In this document: positions 43,219 through 56,529 of the stretch, one piece after another
How the letters are laid out: each line of letters begins with the position of its first letter
Position numbering within the stretch: position 1 is the first letter of the stretch
Assembly: GCF_003369915.1 (NCBI RefSeq)
Contig: NW_022881614.1
Span: 186,001-250,000 of the forward strand
Direction of reading: 5' to 3'
Source of the DNA: Drosophila miranda
Taxonomy: Eukaryota > Arthropoda > Insecta > Diptera > Drosophilidae
DNA: 64,000 bases
Made by a program: the position numbers and the translations under genes
The notes under the pieces: model-generated
Database searches by the model: none
Seen by the model: the letters and a program-made list of their open reading frames with translations, nothing else
What the model was told of the DNA's origin: nothing

Positions 43219-44970
43219 TCAGTCTAATAGCATAAATATCACACCAAGCATTTTTCTACGGTTAACTAAGGATGGGAGGTTTAATAATAGTAGTCTACTA
43301 GAGTAAGATGGGAGTCTTACACCTGCATCCCAGTTAAGGCCCCGCAGAGCAAGGAGTAAAAAATTTTTCTGTACTGATTCTATACGGTCCTGGTGTACTT
43401 TGTACTGAGGGCACCATACACAGGAGCCGTATTCTAAGATCGGACGAACAAGCGAGGTATAGAGAGTCTTTGTTATATAGGGGTCGTCAAATTCCTTTGA
43501 CCACCTCTTTATAAACCCAAGCACGCCCATGGCCTTATTTACCATGGTAGAAATGTGTTCGGAAAACTTTAACTTGGGGTCTAACATAACACCCAGATCA
43601 TCCACCAGGGTAATTCTCTCAAGAGAACCACCAAATAGGGTGTAGGGAGCCAACAAAGGGCTAGAACGATGAAATGTCATAACTTTGCATTTCGAGGCAT
43701 TAAGGTGTAACAAGTGTGCACAACACCATGACTGAAAGTTATTGAGATCGGATTGCAAGCGAGAATGAAATGAAATGTCCTTGTACTGGACTCAGAGTTT
43801 AACATCATCCGCATACATAAGTACTCGAGAGTATGTTAATACTAAAGGTAAGTCATTAATAAAGAGTGTGAAGTGTAAGGGGCCTAGATGGCTGCCTTGT
43901 GGTACTCCCGAAGAAACCTTTACTGGTAAAGAGAGGGAGTTTTTGAAGAGGACTCTTTGAGACCTAGAACAAAGATAGCTAGAAATCCATCTCAGGAGGT
44001 TGGGCGGAAACCCTAAAAGGTCAAGTTTATGCGCTAAAAGGGAATGGTTTACAGAGTCGAATGCTTTACTAAAGTCGGTGTAAATAACATCCGTCTGTAA
44101 GTTACATTGAAAGCCTTTAATAATGAAAGAGGTAAACTCTAACAAGTTCGTGGTGGTTGATCGCCGCCTTATAAATCCATGCTGAGTTGGAGATATACGT
44201 CACTTGCAGAGATGTTGCAAGTGCGGAGTTAAAACCTTCTCAAACATTTTAGGAATAGCGGATAACTTTGCTATACCTCTATAATTTTTTGCATCAGACT
44301 TGCTACCTTTTTTATGGAGAGGAATTATAAACGATTCCTTCCAGATCGGGGGGAAGCAAGAAGAATCAATGGACAGGTTGAATAGTTTAAGCAAAGGTCC
44401 ACACAGAGCCTCGGCGCAGTACCTGAGTACACAACCTGGAACCCCGTCTGGACCAGGTGAAAACACCGGCTTAACTAGTCGAAGATCATGAAGTAGGGAA
44501 CATTCATTTAACAAGGGACTGAAAATGCCGTTCGACCTCGGTAAACCGTATGGGTACGGATGACCAGAGTAGCTTTCCTCAGAATAGGTGGTTTGGAAGA
44601 ATTGGGCAAAAAGATCGGCAATTGCCTGATCATTATTTGCCGACGTATTACAAAATGAAAGCGAGGATGGGTGTGCGGACGTTCTACGCTTACTGTTTAC
44701 GAAGCTGTAAAACTGTTTAGGGTCCTGAGAAAAACGTATCCTGCATGGAGATAGGTAGTTCTTATAGCATTGAGCATTAAGAACTGAAAAGTTTGACCGA
44801 GCTAATACATAGCGAGAGTGAGAAGTAGGAGAACCCACTTCTTGAATTTGAATTTGCATTTTGAATATTAGGTTATAGAACTGCTGGCATTGGTGGACTA
44901 TTTCATTTTCGGCTTCTGGGCTTACATACCCTTTACTTTTTGAACCATGTAAAAGGGAAGAACAGACCAC
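43219..44970 (-). pseudogene. CR1-like non-LTR reverse transcriptase remnant, unit A
   Basis: RT domain with PLHKKGSKSDAKNYR, YTDFSKAFDSVNHSLL, SGVPQGSHLGPL and the catalytic box MYADDVKL, as in CR1/Jockey-superfamily ORF2. The endonuclease is absent (5' truncation). Breaks: an in-frame stop after HLQHLCK shared by all three units, and in this copy a TGA right after YADDVKL (TGT in the others). Confidence 0.82.
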
Positions 44971-45681
44971 ATATCAAATACCAATTCTTTATCTGCATGG
45001 AATCAGAACGATCAGGATGGTTTTTCTTTTTCCAGAAACCATTTTAAACATTTCAGTTTAATGATCTGTGCAGTGCTTAATCGGATTATAGCATCTGCAA
45101 GTGTACATACATATGTACATATGTGTATTTGTCCCAAAGCCCAAAGAATTTATTCATTCGCCAATTGTCCGAACATGAAGCTGGTGGCGATGCATCCCTG
45201 AAGCTAAGCCAAGGATCACGTTTTAATTGGCTTTGTTATAGGATGGTAATGGTAAAGAAAAAGAAATAAATCTGCCAAGTGTACATAAAAGCGAGGGTAC
45301 ACAAATTGTTATTTATATAATATTTTTAAATTCAAATTTGGCCGTAACTGGCTAGTACTGGAAACCGCCAAATCACTGCCTGTCGAAAGGCTCACTGCTA
45401 CAGAACGCGCAGCTGCAGGAAGTCTAAAGGTGTGTGTGACGTAGACAGGGTAGCTTTCTATTAGTCGCTTGTCAGGCAGCGATAGGTGGCGTCAAACCTA
45501 TCGAATTTTAAATAAAATAATACTTTGCATACTAAATTTTTCTGATTTATTTTTCAAAAATCAACAATTATGTTTAACTGTTTAACTTTATTAAGTGCTG
45601 TACAGATTAAATTAATTCAATATACGATAATATGAGGTCAGATTTTCAAGTGTGTCTACTTAGACACAAACTAAATAAATA
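44971..45681 (-). other. Non-coding leader of unit A
   Basis: Contains alternating ACATACATATGTACATATGT near 45105-45125 and a hairpin-like GATAGGTGGCGTCAAACCTATC near 45480-45502. No gene is seen. Confidence 0.5.
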
Positions 45682-46270
45682 ACGAGGGGGAACGTTGTGA
45701 GTTGCTGCGGACACCGCAACTCTACAGTTATACCCGATACTAAGTCAGTATGGCTCTCCTCCGGCAGACGCCGCTAATATTAAACGACACGACAAAGAGT
45801 GCGTGCGAGAGAGACAGAAAATCAGTCTGAGCGTGACGTCGTTCAAATTGATTTGTTCCTTTTGGCTATAAAAATGATCTGATATGATCCAGATTCAGCA
45901 ATCTGATAGATATGGTCATTATCTATGATTCTGCGTTTTTAGTTTTCTCGAATCTGCAATATTGTGGATGCAAAAGATTTTCGTCCATTGTGGGGCGGAA
46001 GGGGGTGGGGCGAAATTTTGAGATATACGTTTTATAGTGACATCTTAAAGGTGTGTTAGAGAGAGACAGAGCGAGAAAGAATGAAATTGTTTTCTTGATT
46101 CGTATAATATTTATACGATCTGGTTCAGATTTTGCACTCTAGAAGATATAGTCATCTTCTACGATTCTGCGTTTTTAGGTTTCTCGTATCGTCGAAATTG
46201 TGGATGCCACAGATTTTCGCCTTTTCTGGGGGCGGAAGTAGGCGGGGCAAAGTTTTGAAATATTCTTTTA
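45682..46270 (+). mobile_element. DINE-1, internally deleted, inner flank of unit A
   Basis: Lacks most of modules 1-2 (ACATCTTAAAGGTGTGTTAGAG junction). It has the same junction, inverted, as the right parts of 46338-47682 and 51537-52881. It is followed by about 65 bp of unassigned sequence. Confidence 0.83.
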
Positions 46271-46337
46271 GGGGTCAAAAGTTTAAGTCAGCAGTTTTGA
46301 TGAAGATTGCCAGCTCTCTGAGATGTAGCGGCTCTTT

Positions 46338-47682
46338 TTATACCCGATACTCAAAATGAGTATTGGGGTATATTAGATTTGTGGTAAAAGTGGATGTGTG
46401 TAACGTCCAGAAGGAATCGTTTCCGACCCCATAAAGAATATATATTCTTGATCAGCATCAATAGCCGAGTCGATTGGGCCCTGTCTGTCTGTCTGTCCGT
46501 CTGTCCGTCTGTCAGTCCGTCCGTCTGTCCGTCCCCTTCAGCGCCTAGTGCTCAAAGACTATAAGAGCTAGAGCAACGATGTTTTGGATCCAGACTTCTG
46601 TGATATGTCACTGCTACAAAAATATTTCAAAACTTCGCCCTGCCCACTTCCGCCCCCACAAAGGACGAAAATCTGTGGCATCCACAATTTTAAAGATATG
46701 AGAAAACCAAAAACGTAGAGTTGTAGAGAATGACCATATCTTTAAGACTGCGGAATCTGAATTGGATCGTATTATTATTATAGCCAGCATCAAGAAAACA
46801 ATTTCATTTTTTCTCGCCCTGTCTCTCTCTAACACCCACGTAGCATAGGCGGCTTTGCTTAGAGTAAAACATTAGCGCCTAGATCTCAGAGACTACAAAA
46901 GCTAGAGCAACCAAATTTGGTATCCACACTCCTAATATATCGGACCGAGACGAGTTTGTTTCAAAATTTCGCCACACCCCCTTCCGCCCCCGCAAAGGAC
47001 GAAAATCTGGGGATATTCAAAAATCTCAGAGACTATTAATGCTAGAGTAACCAAATTTGGTATCCGCACTCCTGTTAGATCTTACTATAAAACGTGTATC
47101 TCAAAATTTCGCCTTACCCCTTTCCGCCCACACAATGGACGAAAATCTGTGGCATCCACAATTTCGACGATACGAGAAACCTAAAAACGCAGAATCGTAG
47201 AAGATGACTATATCTTCTAGAGTGCAAAATCTGAACCAGATCGTATAAATATTATACGAATCAAGAAAACAATTTCATTCTTTCTCGCTCTGTCTCTCTC
47301 TAACACACCTTTAAGATGTCACTATAAAACGTATATCTCAAAATTTCGCCCCACCCCCTTCCGCCCCCACAATGGACGAAAATCTTTTGCATCCACAATA
47401 TTGCAGATTCGAGAAAACTAAAAACGCAGAATCATAGATAATGACCATATCTATCAGATTGCTGAATCTGGATCAGATCAGATCATTTTTATAGCCAAAA
47501 GGAGCAAATCAATTTGAACGACGTCACGCTCAGACTGATTTTCTGTCTCTCTCGCACGCACTCTTTGTCGTGTCGTTTAATATTAGCGGCGTCTGCCGGA
47601 GGAGAGCCATACTGACTTAGTATCGGGTATAACTGTAGAGTTGCGGTGTCCGCAGCAACTCACAACGTTCCCCCTCGTTATT
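46338..47682 (-). mobile_element. Hybrid DINE-1, left flank of unit B
   Basis: The first 815 bp match the complete type (as in 56530-57651). From about 47153 (GACGAAAATCTG) it switches to the internally deleted type (as in 45682-46270). So modules run hairpin, 3, 2, 1, then 3, partial 1, end. The same switch point is present in 51537-52881. Confidence 0.87.
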
Positions 47683-47747
47683 TATTTAGTTTGTGTCTAA
47701 GTAGACACACTTGAAAATCTGACCTCATATTATCGTATATTGAATTA

Positions 47748-48360
47748 ATTTAATCTGTACAGCACTTAATAAAGTTAAACATAATTGTTGATTTTTGAAA
47801 AATAAATCAGAAAAATTTAGTATGCAAAGTATTATTTTATTTAAAATTCGATAGGTTTGACGCCACCTATCGCTGCCTGACAAGCGACTAATAGAAAGCT
47901 ACCCTGTCTACGTCACACACACCAGTGAATTGGCGGTTTCCAGTACTATATTATTAAATAACAATTTGTGTACCCTCGCTTTTATGTACACTTGGCAGAT
48001 TTATTTCTTTTTCTTTACCATTACCATCCTATAACAAAGCCAATTAAAATAATAATAATAATTTAATCTGTACAGCACTTAATAAAGTTAAACATAATTG
48101 TTGATTTTTGAAAAATAAATCAGAAAAATTTAGTATGCAAAGTATTATTTTATTTAAAATTCGATAGGTTTGACGCCACCTATCGCTGCCTGACAAGCGA
48201 CTAATAGAAAGCTACCCTGTCTACGTCACACACACCAGTGAATTGGCGGTTTCCAGTACTATATTATTAAATAACAATTTGTGTACCCTCGCTTTTATGT
48301 ACACTTGGCAGATTTATTTCTTTTTCTTTACCATTACCATCCTATAACAAAGCCAATTAA
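47748..48360 (+). repeat. Tandem duplication in the leader of unit B
   Basis: The stretch AATTTAATCTGTACAGCACT through CAAAGCCAATTAAAA occurs twice, starting near 47748 and 48061, joined by AATAATAATA. Units A and C have a single copy. Confidence 0.9.
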
Positions 48361-48612
48361 AACGTGATCCTTGGCTTAGCTTCAGGGATGCATCGCCACC
48401 AGCTTCATGTTCGGACAATTGGCGAATGAATAAATTCTTTGGGCTTTGGGACAAATACACATATGTACATATGTATGTACACTTGCAGATGCTATAATCC
48501 GATTAAGCACTGCACAGATCATTAAACTGAAATGTTTAAAATGGTTTCTGGAAAAAGAAAAACCATCCTGATCGTTCTGATTCCATGCAGATAAAGAATT
48601 GGTATTTGATAT

Positions 48613-50363
48613 GTGGTCTGTTCTTCCCTTTTACATGGTTCAAAAAGTAAAGGGTATGTAAGCCCAGAAGCCGAAAATGAAATAGTCCACCAATGCCAGC
48701 AGTTCTATAACCTAATATTCAAAATGCAAATTCAAATTCAAGAAGTGGGTTCTCCTACTTCTCACTCTCGCTATGTATTAGCTCGGTCAAACTTTTCAGT
48801 TCTTAATGCTCAATCCTATAAGAACTACCTATCTCCATGCAGGATACGTTTTTCTCAGGACCCTAAACAGTTTTACAGCTTCGTAAACAGTAAGCGTAGA
48901 ACGTCCGCACACCCATCCTCGCTATCATTTTGTAATACGTCGGCAAATAATGATCAGGCAATTGCCGATCTTTTTGCCCAATTCTTCCAAACCACCTATT
49001 CTGAGGAAAGCTACTCTGGTCATCCGTACCCATACGGTTTACCGAGGTCGAACGGCATTTTCAGTCCCTTGTTAAATGAATGTTCCCTACTTCATGATCT
49101 TCGACTAGTTAAGCCGGTGTTTTCACCTGGTCCAGACGGGGTTCCAGGTTGTGTACTCAGGTACTGCGCCGAGGCTCTGTGTGGACCTTTGCTTAAACTA
49201 TTCAACCTGTCCATTGATTCTTCTTGCTTCCCCCGATCTGGAAGGAATCGTTTATAATTCCTCTCCATAAAAAAGGTAGCAAGTCTGATGCAAAAAATTA
49301 TAGAGGTATAGCAAAGTTATCCGCTATTCCTAAAATGTTTGAGAAGGTTTTAACTCCGCACTTGCAACATCTCTGCAAGTGACGTATATCTCCAACTCAG
49401 CATGGATTTATAAGGCGGCGATCAACCACCACGAACTTGTTAGAGTTTACCTCTTTCATTATTAAAGGCTTTCAATGTAACTTACAGACGGATGTTATTT
49501 ACACCGACTTTAGTAAAGCATTCGACTCTGTAAACCATTCCCTTTTAGCGCATAAGCTTGACCTTTTAGGGTTTCCGCCCAACCTCCTGAGATGGATTTC
49601 TAGCTATCTTTGTTCTAGGTCTCAAAGAGTCCTCTTCAAAAACTCCCTCTCTTTACCAGTAAAGGTTTCTTCGGGAGTACCACAAGGCAGCCATCTAGGC
49701 CCCTTACTCTTCACACTCTTTATTAATGACTTACCTTTAGTATTAACATACTCTCGAGTACTTATGTATGCGGATGATGTTAAACTCTGTGTCCAGTACA
49801 AGGACATTTCATTTCATTCTCGCTTGCAATCCGATCTCAATAACTTTCAGTCATGGTGTTGTGCACACTTGTTACACCTTAATGCCTCGAAATGCAAAGT
49901 TATGACATTTCATCGTTCTAGCCCTTTGTTGGCTCCCTACACCCTATTTGGTGGTTCTCTTGAGAGAATTACCCTGGTGGATGATCTGGGTGTTATGTTA
50001 GACCCCAAGTTAAAGTTTTCCGAACACATTTCTACCATGGTAAATAAGGCCATGGGCGTGCTTGGGTTTATAAAGAGGTGGTCAAAGGAATTTGACGACC
50101 CCTATATAACAAAGACTCTCTATACCTCGCTTGTTCGTCCGATCTTAGAATACGGCTCCTGTGTATGGTGCCCTCAGTACAAAGTACACCAGGACCGTAT
50201 AGAATCAGTACAGAAAAATTTTTTACTCTTTGCTCTGCGGGGCCTTAACTGGGATGCAGGTGTAAGACTCCCATCTTACTCTAGTAGACTACTATTAGTA
50301 AACCTCCCATCCTTAGTTAACCGTAGAAAAATGCTTGGTGTGATATTTATGCTATTAGACTGA
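48613..50363 (+). pseudogene. CR1-like non-LTR reverse transcriptase remnant, unit B
   Basis: Same RT as unit A. A one-base loss in a C-run near 49232 (SSCFPRSGRNRL instead of SSCFPPIWKESF) shifts the frame, in addition to the shared stop at about 49380. From 49437 the frame is open through MYADDVKL to IFMLLD. Confidence 0.82.
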
Positions 50364-51068
50364 CTAGAAATTTTATACCGTTGTTCCTTCCACTTTGTAG
50401 ATCGAATTATTCCTTGCATGAACCGTTTAGGGTCTTATGCTCGGATTATATTTCCCTCTACCATATTATATCCACCACTAATTCTCTTCCTCTTATTAAA
50501 TTATTAATCCTTACACATCTTTCTATTAATTAGTAACTGTAGTGGTATTTGTATTTTGATTGCATGCTTAGTTTCTTAGTAAGTTTAGTACTAATTTTCC
50601 TCGAATGATAGTCTAATAGCTATCTTTCTTGCATGTTCGCGTTTGGTTCGGCTACGCACCGCGCGTCATGCGGCAGCGCCCCTCGGTCGGTTGGGCGGGA
50701 GGAGTGCTGCGTTTTGCCTGGGATCCGCGCGTAACAGCCTTCTGCTGGTGTCACACGGGCCACTTGACGGTGCAGTAACTGCATCGCCTCTTGAAAGATG
50801 CAGTCATTGCATGTCAACGTCCAAAGAAAAGAGAAAACAGAACCAATCGCAAAATCATATAATCATACTAACTAGCCGACCTCCAGAGCCGAAGACCCTG
50901 GGGATCAAATCCAGAAAGTTCGTTTGTATGAACTGTGATTGTCAGTGATGCGACTGAAAATATTTCAGTATCCCTAACTGACAGAGCTACCCCATTGTCA
51001 AAATGTACTGCCTCGAATGCAAACAAACAAAAAAATAAAAATAAAGAATTATTTGATTGAATTTTACA

Positions 51069-51360
51069 ATGAAAACGAAGAAGGTGGCTTTCGTAGACTG
51101 GGGCTCATTCGCCGATAAGGTCTCCGAACAGGAATTGGTCGAGTCAATCACCACGAACCAGAACCTCAGGCAGAGCGTGGAGCAGAGTGGATGCATCTCG
51201 ACGGGACGGAGACTCACTCAGGTGAGACTGACGTGTTATCTTTCACATGGGCCACAAGCCCTACGGCTAATACATCTGCGGAAAATATTTCAACCGTGTC
51301 GGCAATCGGAACAACCACTTGTACGTGCACGGCATCAATTGGCCCTACCAGTGCACTGGT
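51069..51360 (+). pseudogene. C2H2 zinc-finger gene fragment, unit B
   Basis: The ATG at 51069 (MKTKKVAFVDWGSF) has a probable donor near 51221. It has the same finger with TAA in place of the first cysteine (PYG, stop, YICGKYFNRVG). Confidence 0.6.
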
Positions 51361-51536
51361 AAAGCATATATTTTAAAAAGCACTCTTGTAAAGAATATCG
51401 TGTTCAGCAATCACCCCAACAAGGTGATCATTAGGTTAAGAACCCTGACCCTGTCAAAAGTAGTGATATTCAAACTGTGGGATGACCTAACAATGACATA
51501 TCAAGTAAAGAAACCTTTCAATTACTTTACTTCCTT

Positions 51537-52881
51537 TTTATACCCGATACTCAAAATGAGTATTGGGGTATATTAGATTTGTGGTAAAAGTGGATGTGTG
51601 TAACGTCCAGAAGGAATCGTTTCCGACCCCATAAAGAATATATATTCTTGATCAGCATCAATAGCCGAGTCGATTGGGCCCTGTCTGTCTGTCTGTCCGT
51701 CTGTCCGTCTGTCAGTCCGTCCGTCTGTCCGTCCCCTTCAGCGCCTAGTGCTCAAAGACTATAAGAGCTAGAGCAACAATGTTTTGGATCCAGACTTCTG
51801 TGATATGTCACTGCTACAAAAATATTTCAAAACTTCGCCCCGCCCACTTCCGCCCCCACAAAGGACGAAAATCTGTGGCATCCACAATTTTAAAGATATG
51901 AGAAAAACAAAAACGTAGAATTGTAGAGAATGACCATATCTTTAAGACTGCGGAATCTGAATTGGATCGTATTATTATTATAGCCAGCATCAAGAAAACA
52001 ATTTCATTTTTTCTCGCCCTGTCTCTCTCTAACACACACGTAGCATAGGCGGCTTTGCTTAGAGTAAAACATTAGCGCCTAGATCTCAGAGACTACAAAA
52101 GCTAGAGCAACCAAATTTGGTATCCACACTCCTAATATATCGGACCGAGACGAGTTTGTTTCAAAATTTCGCCACAACCCCTTCCGCCCCCGCAAAGGAC
52201 GAAAATCTGGGGATATTCAAAAATCTCAGAGACTATTAATGCTAGAGTAACCAAATTTGGTATCCGCACTCCTGTTAGATCTTACTATAAAACGTGTATC
52301 TCAAAATTTCGCCCCACCCCTTTCCGCCCACACAAAGGACGAAAATCTGTGGCAGCCACAATTTCGACGATACGAGAAACCTAAAAACGCAGAATCGTAG
52401 AAGATGACTATATCTTCTAGAGTGCAAAATCTGAACCAGATCGTATAAATATTATACGAATCAAGAAAACAATTTCATTCTTTCTCGCTCTGTCTCTCTC
52501 TAACACACCTTTAAGATGTCACTATAAAACGTATATCTCAAAATTTCGCCCCACCCCCTTCCGCCCCCACAATGGACGAAAATCTTTTGCATCCACAATA
52601 TTGCAGATTCGAGAAAACTAAAAACGCAGAATCATAGATAATGACCATATCTATCAGATTGCTGAATCTGGATCAGATCAGATCATTTTTATAGCGAAAA
52701 GGAACAAATCAATTTGAACGACGTCACGCTCAGACTGATTTTCTGTCTCTCTCGCACGCACTCTTTGTCGTGTCGTTTAATATTAGCGGCGTCTGCCGGA
52801 GGAGAGCCATACTGACTTAGTATCGGGTATAACTGTAGAGTTGCGGTGTCCGCAGCAACTCACAACGTTCCCCCTCGTTAT
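51537..52881 (-). mobile_element. Hybrid DINE-1 between units B and C
   Basis: Nearly identical to 46338-47682, including the switch after GACGAAAATCTG near 52351. This repeat at each unit junction is what unequal crossing-over between two DINE-1 copies would leave. Confidence 0.87.
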
Positions 52882-53589
52882 TTATTTAGTTTGTGTCTAA
52901 GTAGACACACTTGAAAATCTGACCTCATTTTATCGTATATTGAATTAATTTAATCTGTACAGCACTTAATAAAGTTAAACAGTTAAACATAATTGTTGAT
53001 TTTTGAAAAATAAATCAGAAAAATTTAGTATGCAAAGTATTATTTTATTTAAAATTCGATAGGTTTGACGCCACCTATCGCTGCCTGACAAGCGACTAAT
53101 AGAAAGCTACCCTGTCTACGTCACACACACCTTTAGACTTCCTGCAGCTGCGCGTTCTGTAGCAGTGAGCCTTTCGACAGGCAGTGATTTGGCGGTTTCC
53201 AGTACTAGCCAGTTACGGCCAAATTTGAATTTAAAAATATTATATAAATAACAATTTGTGTACCCTCGCTTTTATGTACACTTGGCAGATTTATTTCTTT
53301 TTCTTTACCATTACCATCCTATAACAAAGCCAATTAAAACGTGATCCTTGGCTTAGCTTCAGGGATGCATCGCCACCAGCTTCATGTTCGGACAATTGGC
53401 GAATGAATAAATTCTTTGGGCTTTGGGACAAATACACATATGTACATATGTATGTACACTTGCAGATGCTATAATCCGATTAAGCACTGCACAGATCATT
53501 AAACTGAAATGTTTAAAATGGTTTCTGGAAAAAGAAAAACCATCCTGATCGTTCTGATTCCATGCAGATAAAGAATTGGTATTTGATAT

Positions 53590-55341
53590 GTGGTCTGTTC
53601 TTCCCTTTTACATGGTTCAAAAAGTAAAGGGTATGTAAGCCCAGAAGCCGAAAATGAAATAGTCCACCAATGCCAGCAGTTCTATAACCTAATATTCAAA
53701 ATGCAAATTCAAATTCAAGAAGTGGGTTCTCCTACTTCTCACTCTCGCTATGTATTAGCTCGGTCAAACTTTTCAGTTCTTAATGCTCAATGCTATAAGA
53801 ACTACCTATCTCCATGCAGGATACGTTTTTCTCAGGACCCTAAACAGTTTTACAGCTTCGTAAACAGTAAGCGTAGAACGTCCGCACACCCATCCTCGCT
53901 ATCATTTTGTAATACGTCGGCAAATAATGATCAGGCAATTGCCGATCTTTTTGCCCAATTCTTCCAAACCACCTATTCTGAGGAAAGCTACTCTGGTCAT
54001 CCGTACCCATACGGTTTACCGAGGTCGAACGGCATTTTCAGTCCCTTGTTAAATGAATGTTCCCTACTTCATGATCTTCGACTAGTTAAGCCGGTGTTTT
54101 CACCTGGTCCAGACGGGGTTCCAGGTTGTGTACTCAGGTACTGCGCCGAGGCTCTGTGTGGACCTTTGCTTAAACTATTCAACCTGTCCATTGATTCTTC
54201 TTGCTTCCCCCCGATCTGGAAGGAATCGTTTATAATTCCTCTCCATAAAAAAGGTAGTAAGTCTGATGCAAAAAATTATAGAAGTATAGCAAAGTTATCC
54301 GCTATTCCTAAAATGGTTGAGAAGGTTTTAACTCCGCACTTGCAACATCTCTGCAAGTGACGTATATCTCCAACTCAGCATGGATTTATAAGGCGGCGAT
54401 CAACCACCACGAACTTGTTAGAGTTTACCTCTTTCATTATTAAAGGCTTTCAATGTAACTTACAGACGGATGTTATTTACACCGACTTTAGTAAAGCATT
54501 CGACTCTGTAAACCATTCCCTTTTAGCGCATAAACTTGACCTTTTAGGGTTTCCGCCCAACCTCCTGAGATGGATTTCTAGCTATCTTTGTTCTAGGTCT
54601 CAAAGAGTCCTCTTCAAAAACTCCCTCTCTTTACCAGTAAAGGTTTCTTCGGGAGTACCACAAGGCAGCCATCTAGGCCCCTTACTCTTCACACTCTTTA
54701 TTAATGACTTACCTTTAGTATTAACATACTCTCGAGTACTTATGTATGCGGATGATGTTAAACTCTGTGTCCAGTACAAGGACATTTCATTTCATTCTCG
54801 CTTGCAATCCGATCTCAATAACTTTCAGTCATGGTGTTGTGCACACTTGTTACACCTTAATGCCTCGAAATGCAAAGTTATGACATTTCATCGTTCTAGC
54901 CCTTTGTTGGCTCCCTACACCCTATTTGGTGGTTCTCTTGAGAGAATTACCCTGGTGGATGATCTGGGTGTTATGTTAGACCCCAAGTTAAAGTTTTCCG
55001 AACACATTTCTACCATGGTAAATAAGGCCATGGGCGTGCTTGGGTTTATAAAGAGGTGGTCAAAGGAATTTGACGACCCCTATATAACAAAGACTCTCTA
55101 TACCTCGCTTGTTCGTCCGATCTTAGGATACGGCTCCTGTGTATGGTGCCCTCAGTACAAAGTACACCAGGACCGTATAGAATCAGTACAGAAAAATTTT
55201 TTACTCTTTGCTCTGCGGGGCCTTAACTGGGATGCAGGTGTAAGACTCCCATCTTACTCTAGTAGACTACTATTAGTAAACCTCCCATCCTTAGTTAACC
55301 GTAGAAAAATGCTTGGTGTGATATTTATGCTATTAGACTGA
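53590..55341 (+). pseudogene. CR1-like non-LTR reverse transcriptase remnant, unit C
   Basis: The best-preserved copy. A single in-frame TGA at 54358-54360 (after HLQHLCK) divides an otherwise open 584-codon frame from MVCSSLLHGSKSK to IFMLLD. RT boxes are intact (SGVPQGSHLGPLLFTLF, MYADDVKL). The N-terminal endonuclease is absent. Confidence 0.83.
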
Positions 55342-56060
55342 CTAGAAATTTTATACCGTTGTTCCTTCCACTTTGTAGATCGAATTATTCCTTGCATGAA
55401 CCGTTTAGGGTCTTATGCTCGGATTATATTTCCCTCTACCATATTATATCCACCACTAATTCTCTTCCTCTTATTAAATTATTAATCCTTACACATCTTT
55501 CTATTAATTAGTAACTGTAGTGGTATTTGTATTTTGATTGCATGCTTAGTTTCTTAGTAAGTTTAGTACTAATTTTCCTCGAATGATAGTCTAATAGCTA
55601 TCTTTCTTGCATGTTCGCGTTTGGTTTGGCTACGCACCGCGCGTCATGCGGCAGCGCCCCTCGGTCGGTTGGGCGGGAGGAGGGCTGCGTTTTGCCTGGG
55701 ATCCGCGCGTAACAGCCTTCTGCTGGTGTCACACGGGCCACTTGACGGTGCAGTAACTGCATCGCCTCTTGAAAGATGCAGTCATTGCATGTCAACGTCC
55801 AAAGAAAAGAGAAAACAGAACCAATCGCAAAATCATATAATCATACTAACTAGCCGAACTCCAGAGCCGAAGACCCTGGGGATCAAATCCAGAAAGTTCG
55901 TTTGTATGAACTGCCACATCTATATAATGCATTGTCAGTGATGCGACTGAAAATATTTCAGTATCCCTAACTGACAGAGCTACCCATTGTCAAAATGTAC
56001 TGCCTCGAATGCAAACAAACAAAAAAATAAAAATAAAGAATTATTTGATTGAATTTTACA

Positions 56061-56352
56061 ATGAAAACGAAGAAGGTGGCTTTCGTAGACTGGGGCTCAT
56101 TCGCCGATAAGGTCTCCGAACAGGAATTGGTCGAGTCAATCACCACGAACCAGAACCTCAGGCAGAGCGTGGAGCAGAGTGGATGCATCTCGACGGGACG
56201 GAGACTCACTCAGGTGAGACTGACGTGTTATCTTTCACATGGGCCACAGGCCCTACGGCTAATACATCTGCGGAAAATATTTCAACCGTGTCGGCAATCG
56301 GAACAACCACTTGTACGTGCACGGCATCAATTGGCCCTACCAGTGCACTGGT
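56061..56352 (+). pseudogene. C2H2 zinc-finger gene fragment, unit C
   Basis: As in units A and B, including TAA at the first cysteine position. The only residue difference noted nearby is HRPYG instead of HKPYG. Confidence 0.6.
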
Positions 56353-56529
56353 AAAGCATATCTTTTAAAAAGCACTCTTGTAAAGAATATCGTGTTCAGC
56401 AATCACCCCAACAAGGTGATCATTAGGTTAAGAACCCTGACCCTGTCAAAAGTAGTGATATTCAAACTGTGGGATGACCTAACAATGACATATCAAGTAA
56501 AGAAACCTTTCAATTACTTTACTTCCTTT

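Larger units (their letters stand above)
42036..45681 (-). repeat. Segmental duplication unit A (inverted)
   Basis: The reverse complement matches 47683-51536 (unit B) and 52882-56529 (unit C) almost base for base. Content, on the minus strand: unassigned leader, CR1-like RT remnant, 3' sequence, zinc-finger gene fragment. A resembles C more than B in the leader, where B has a deletion and a duplication. Confidence 0.92.
47683..51536 (+). repeat. Segmental duplication unit B
   Basis: Direct-orientation unit, offset about 4.98 kb from unit C over the RT and zinc-finger parts. It differs by an extra leader duplication (47748-48360) and a small deletion (CACCAGTGAATTGGCGG) repeated in both leader copies. 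Confidence 0.92.
52882..56529 (+). repeat. Segmental duplication unit C
   Basis: Second tandem unit, with the leader in the same form as unit A (TTTAGACTTCCTGCAGCTGC present, no internal duplication). Confidence 0.92.
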
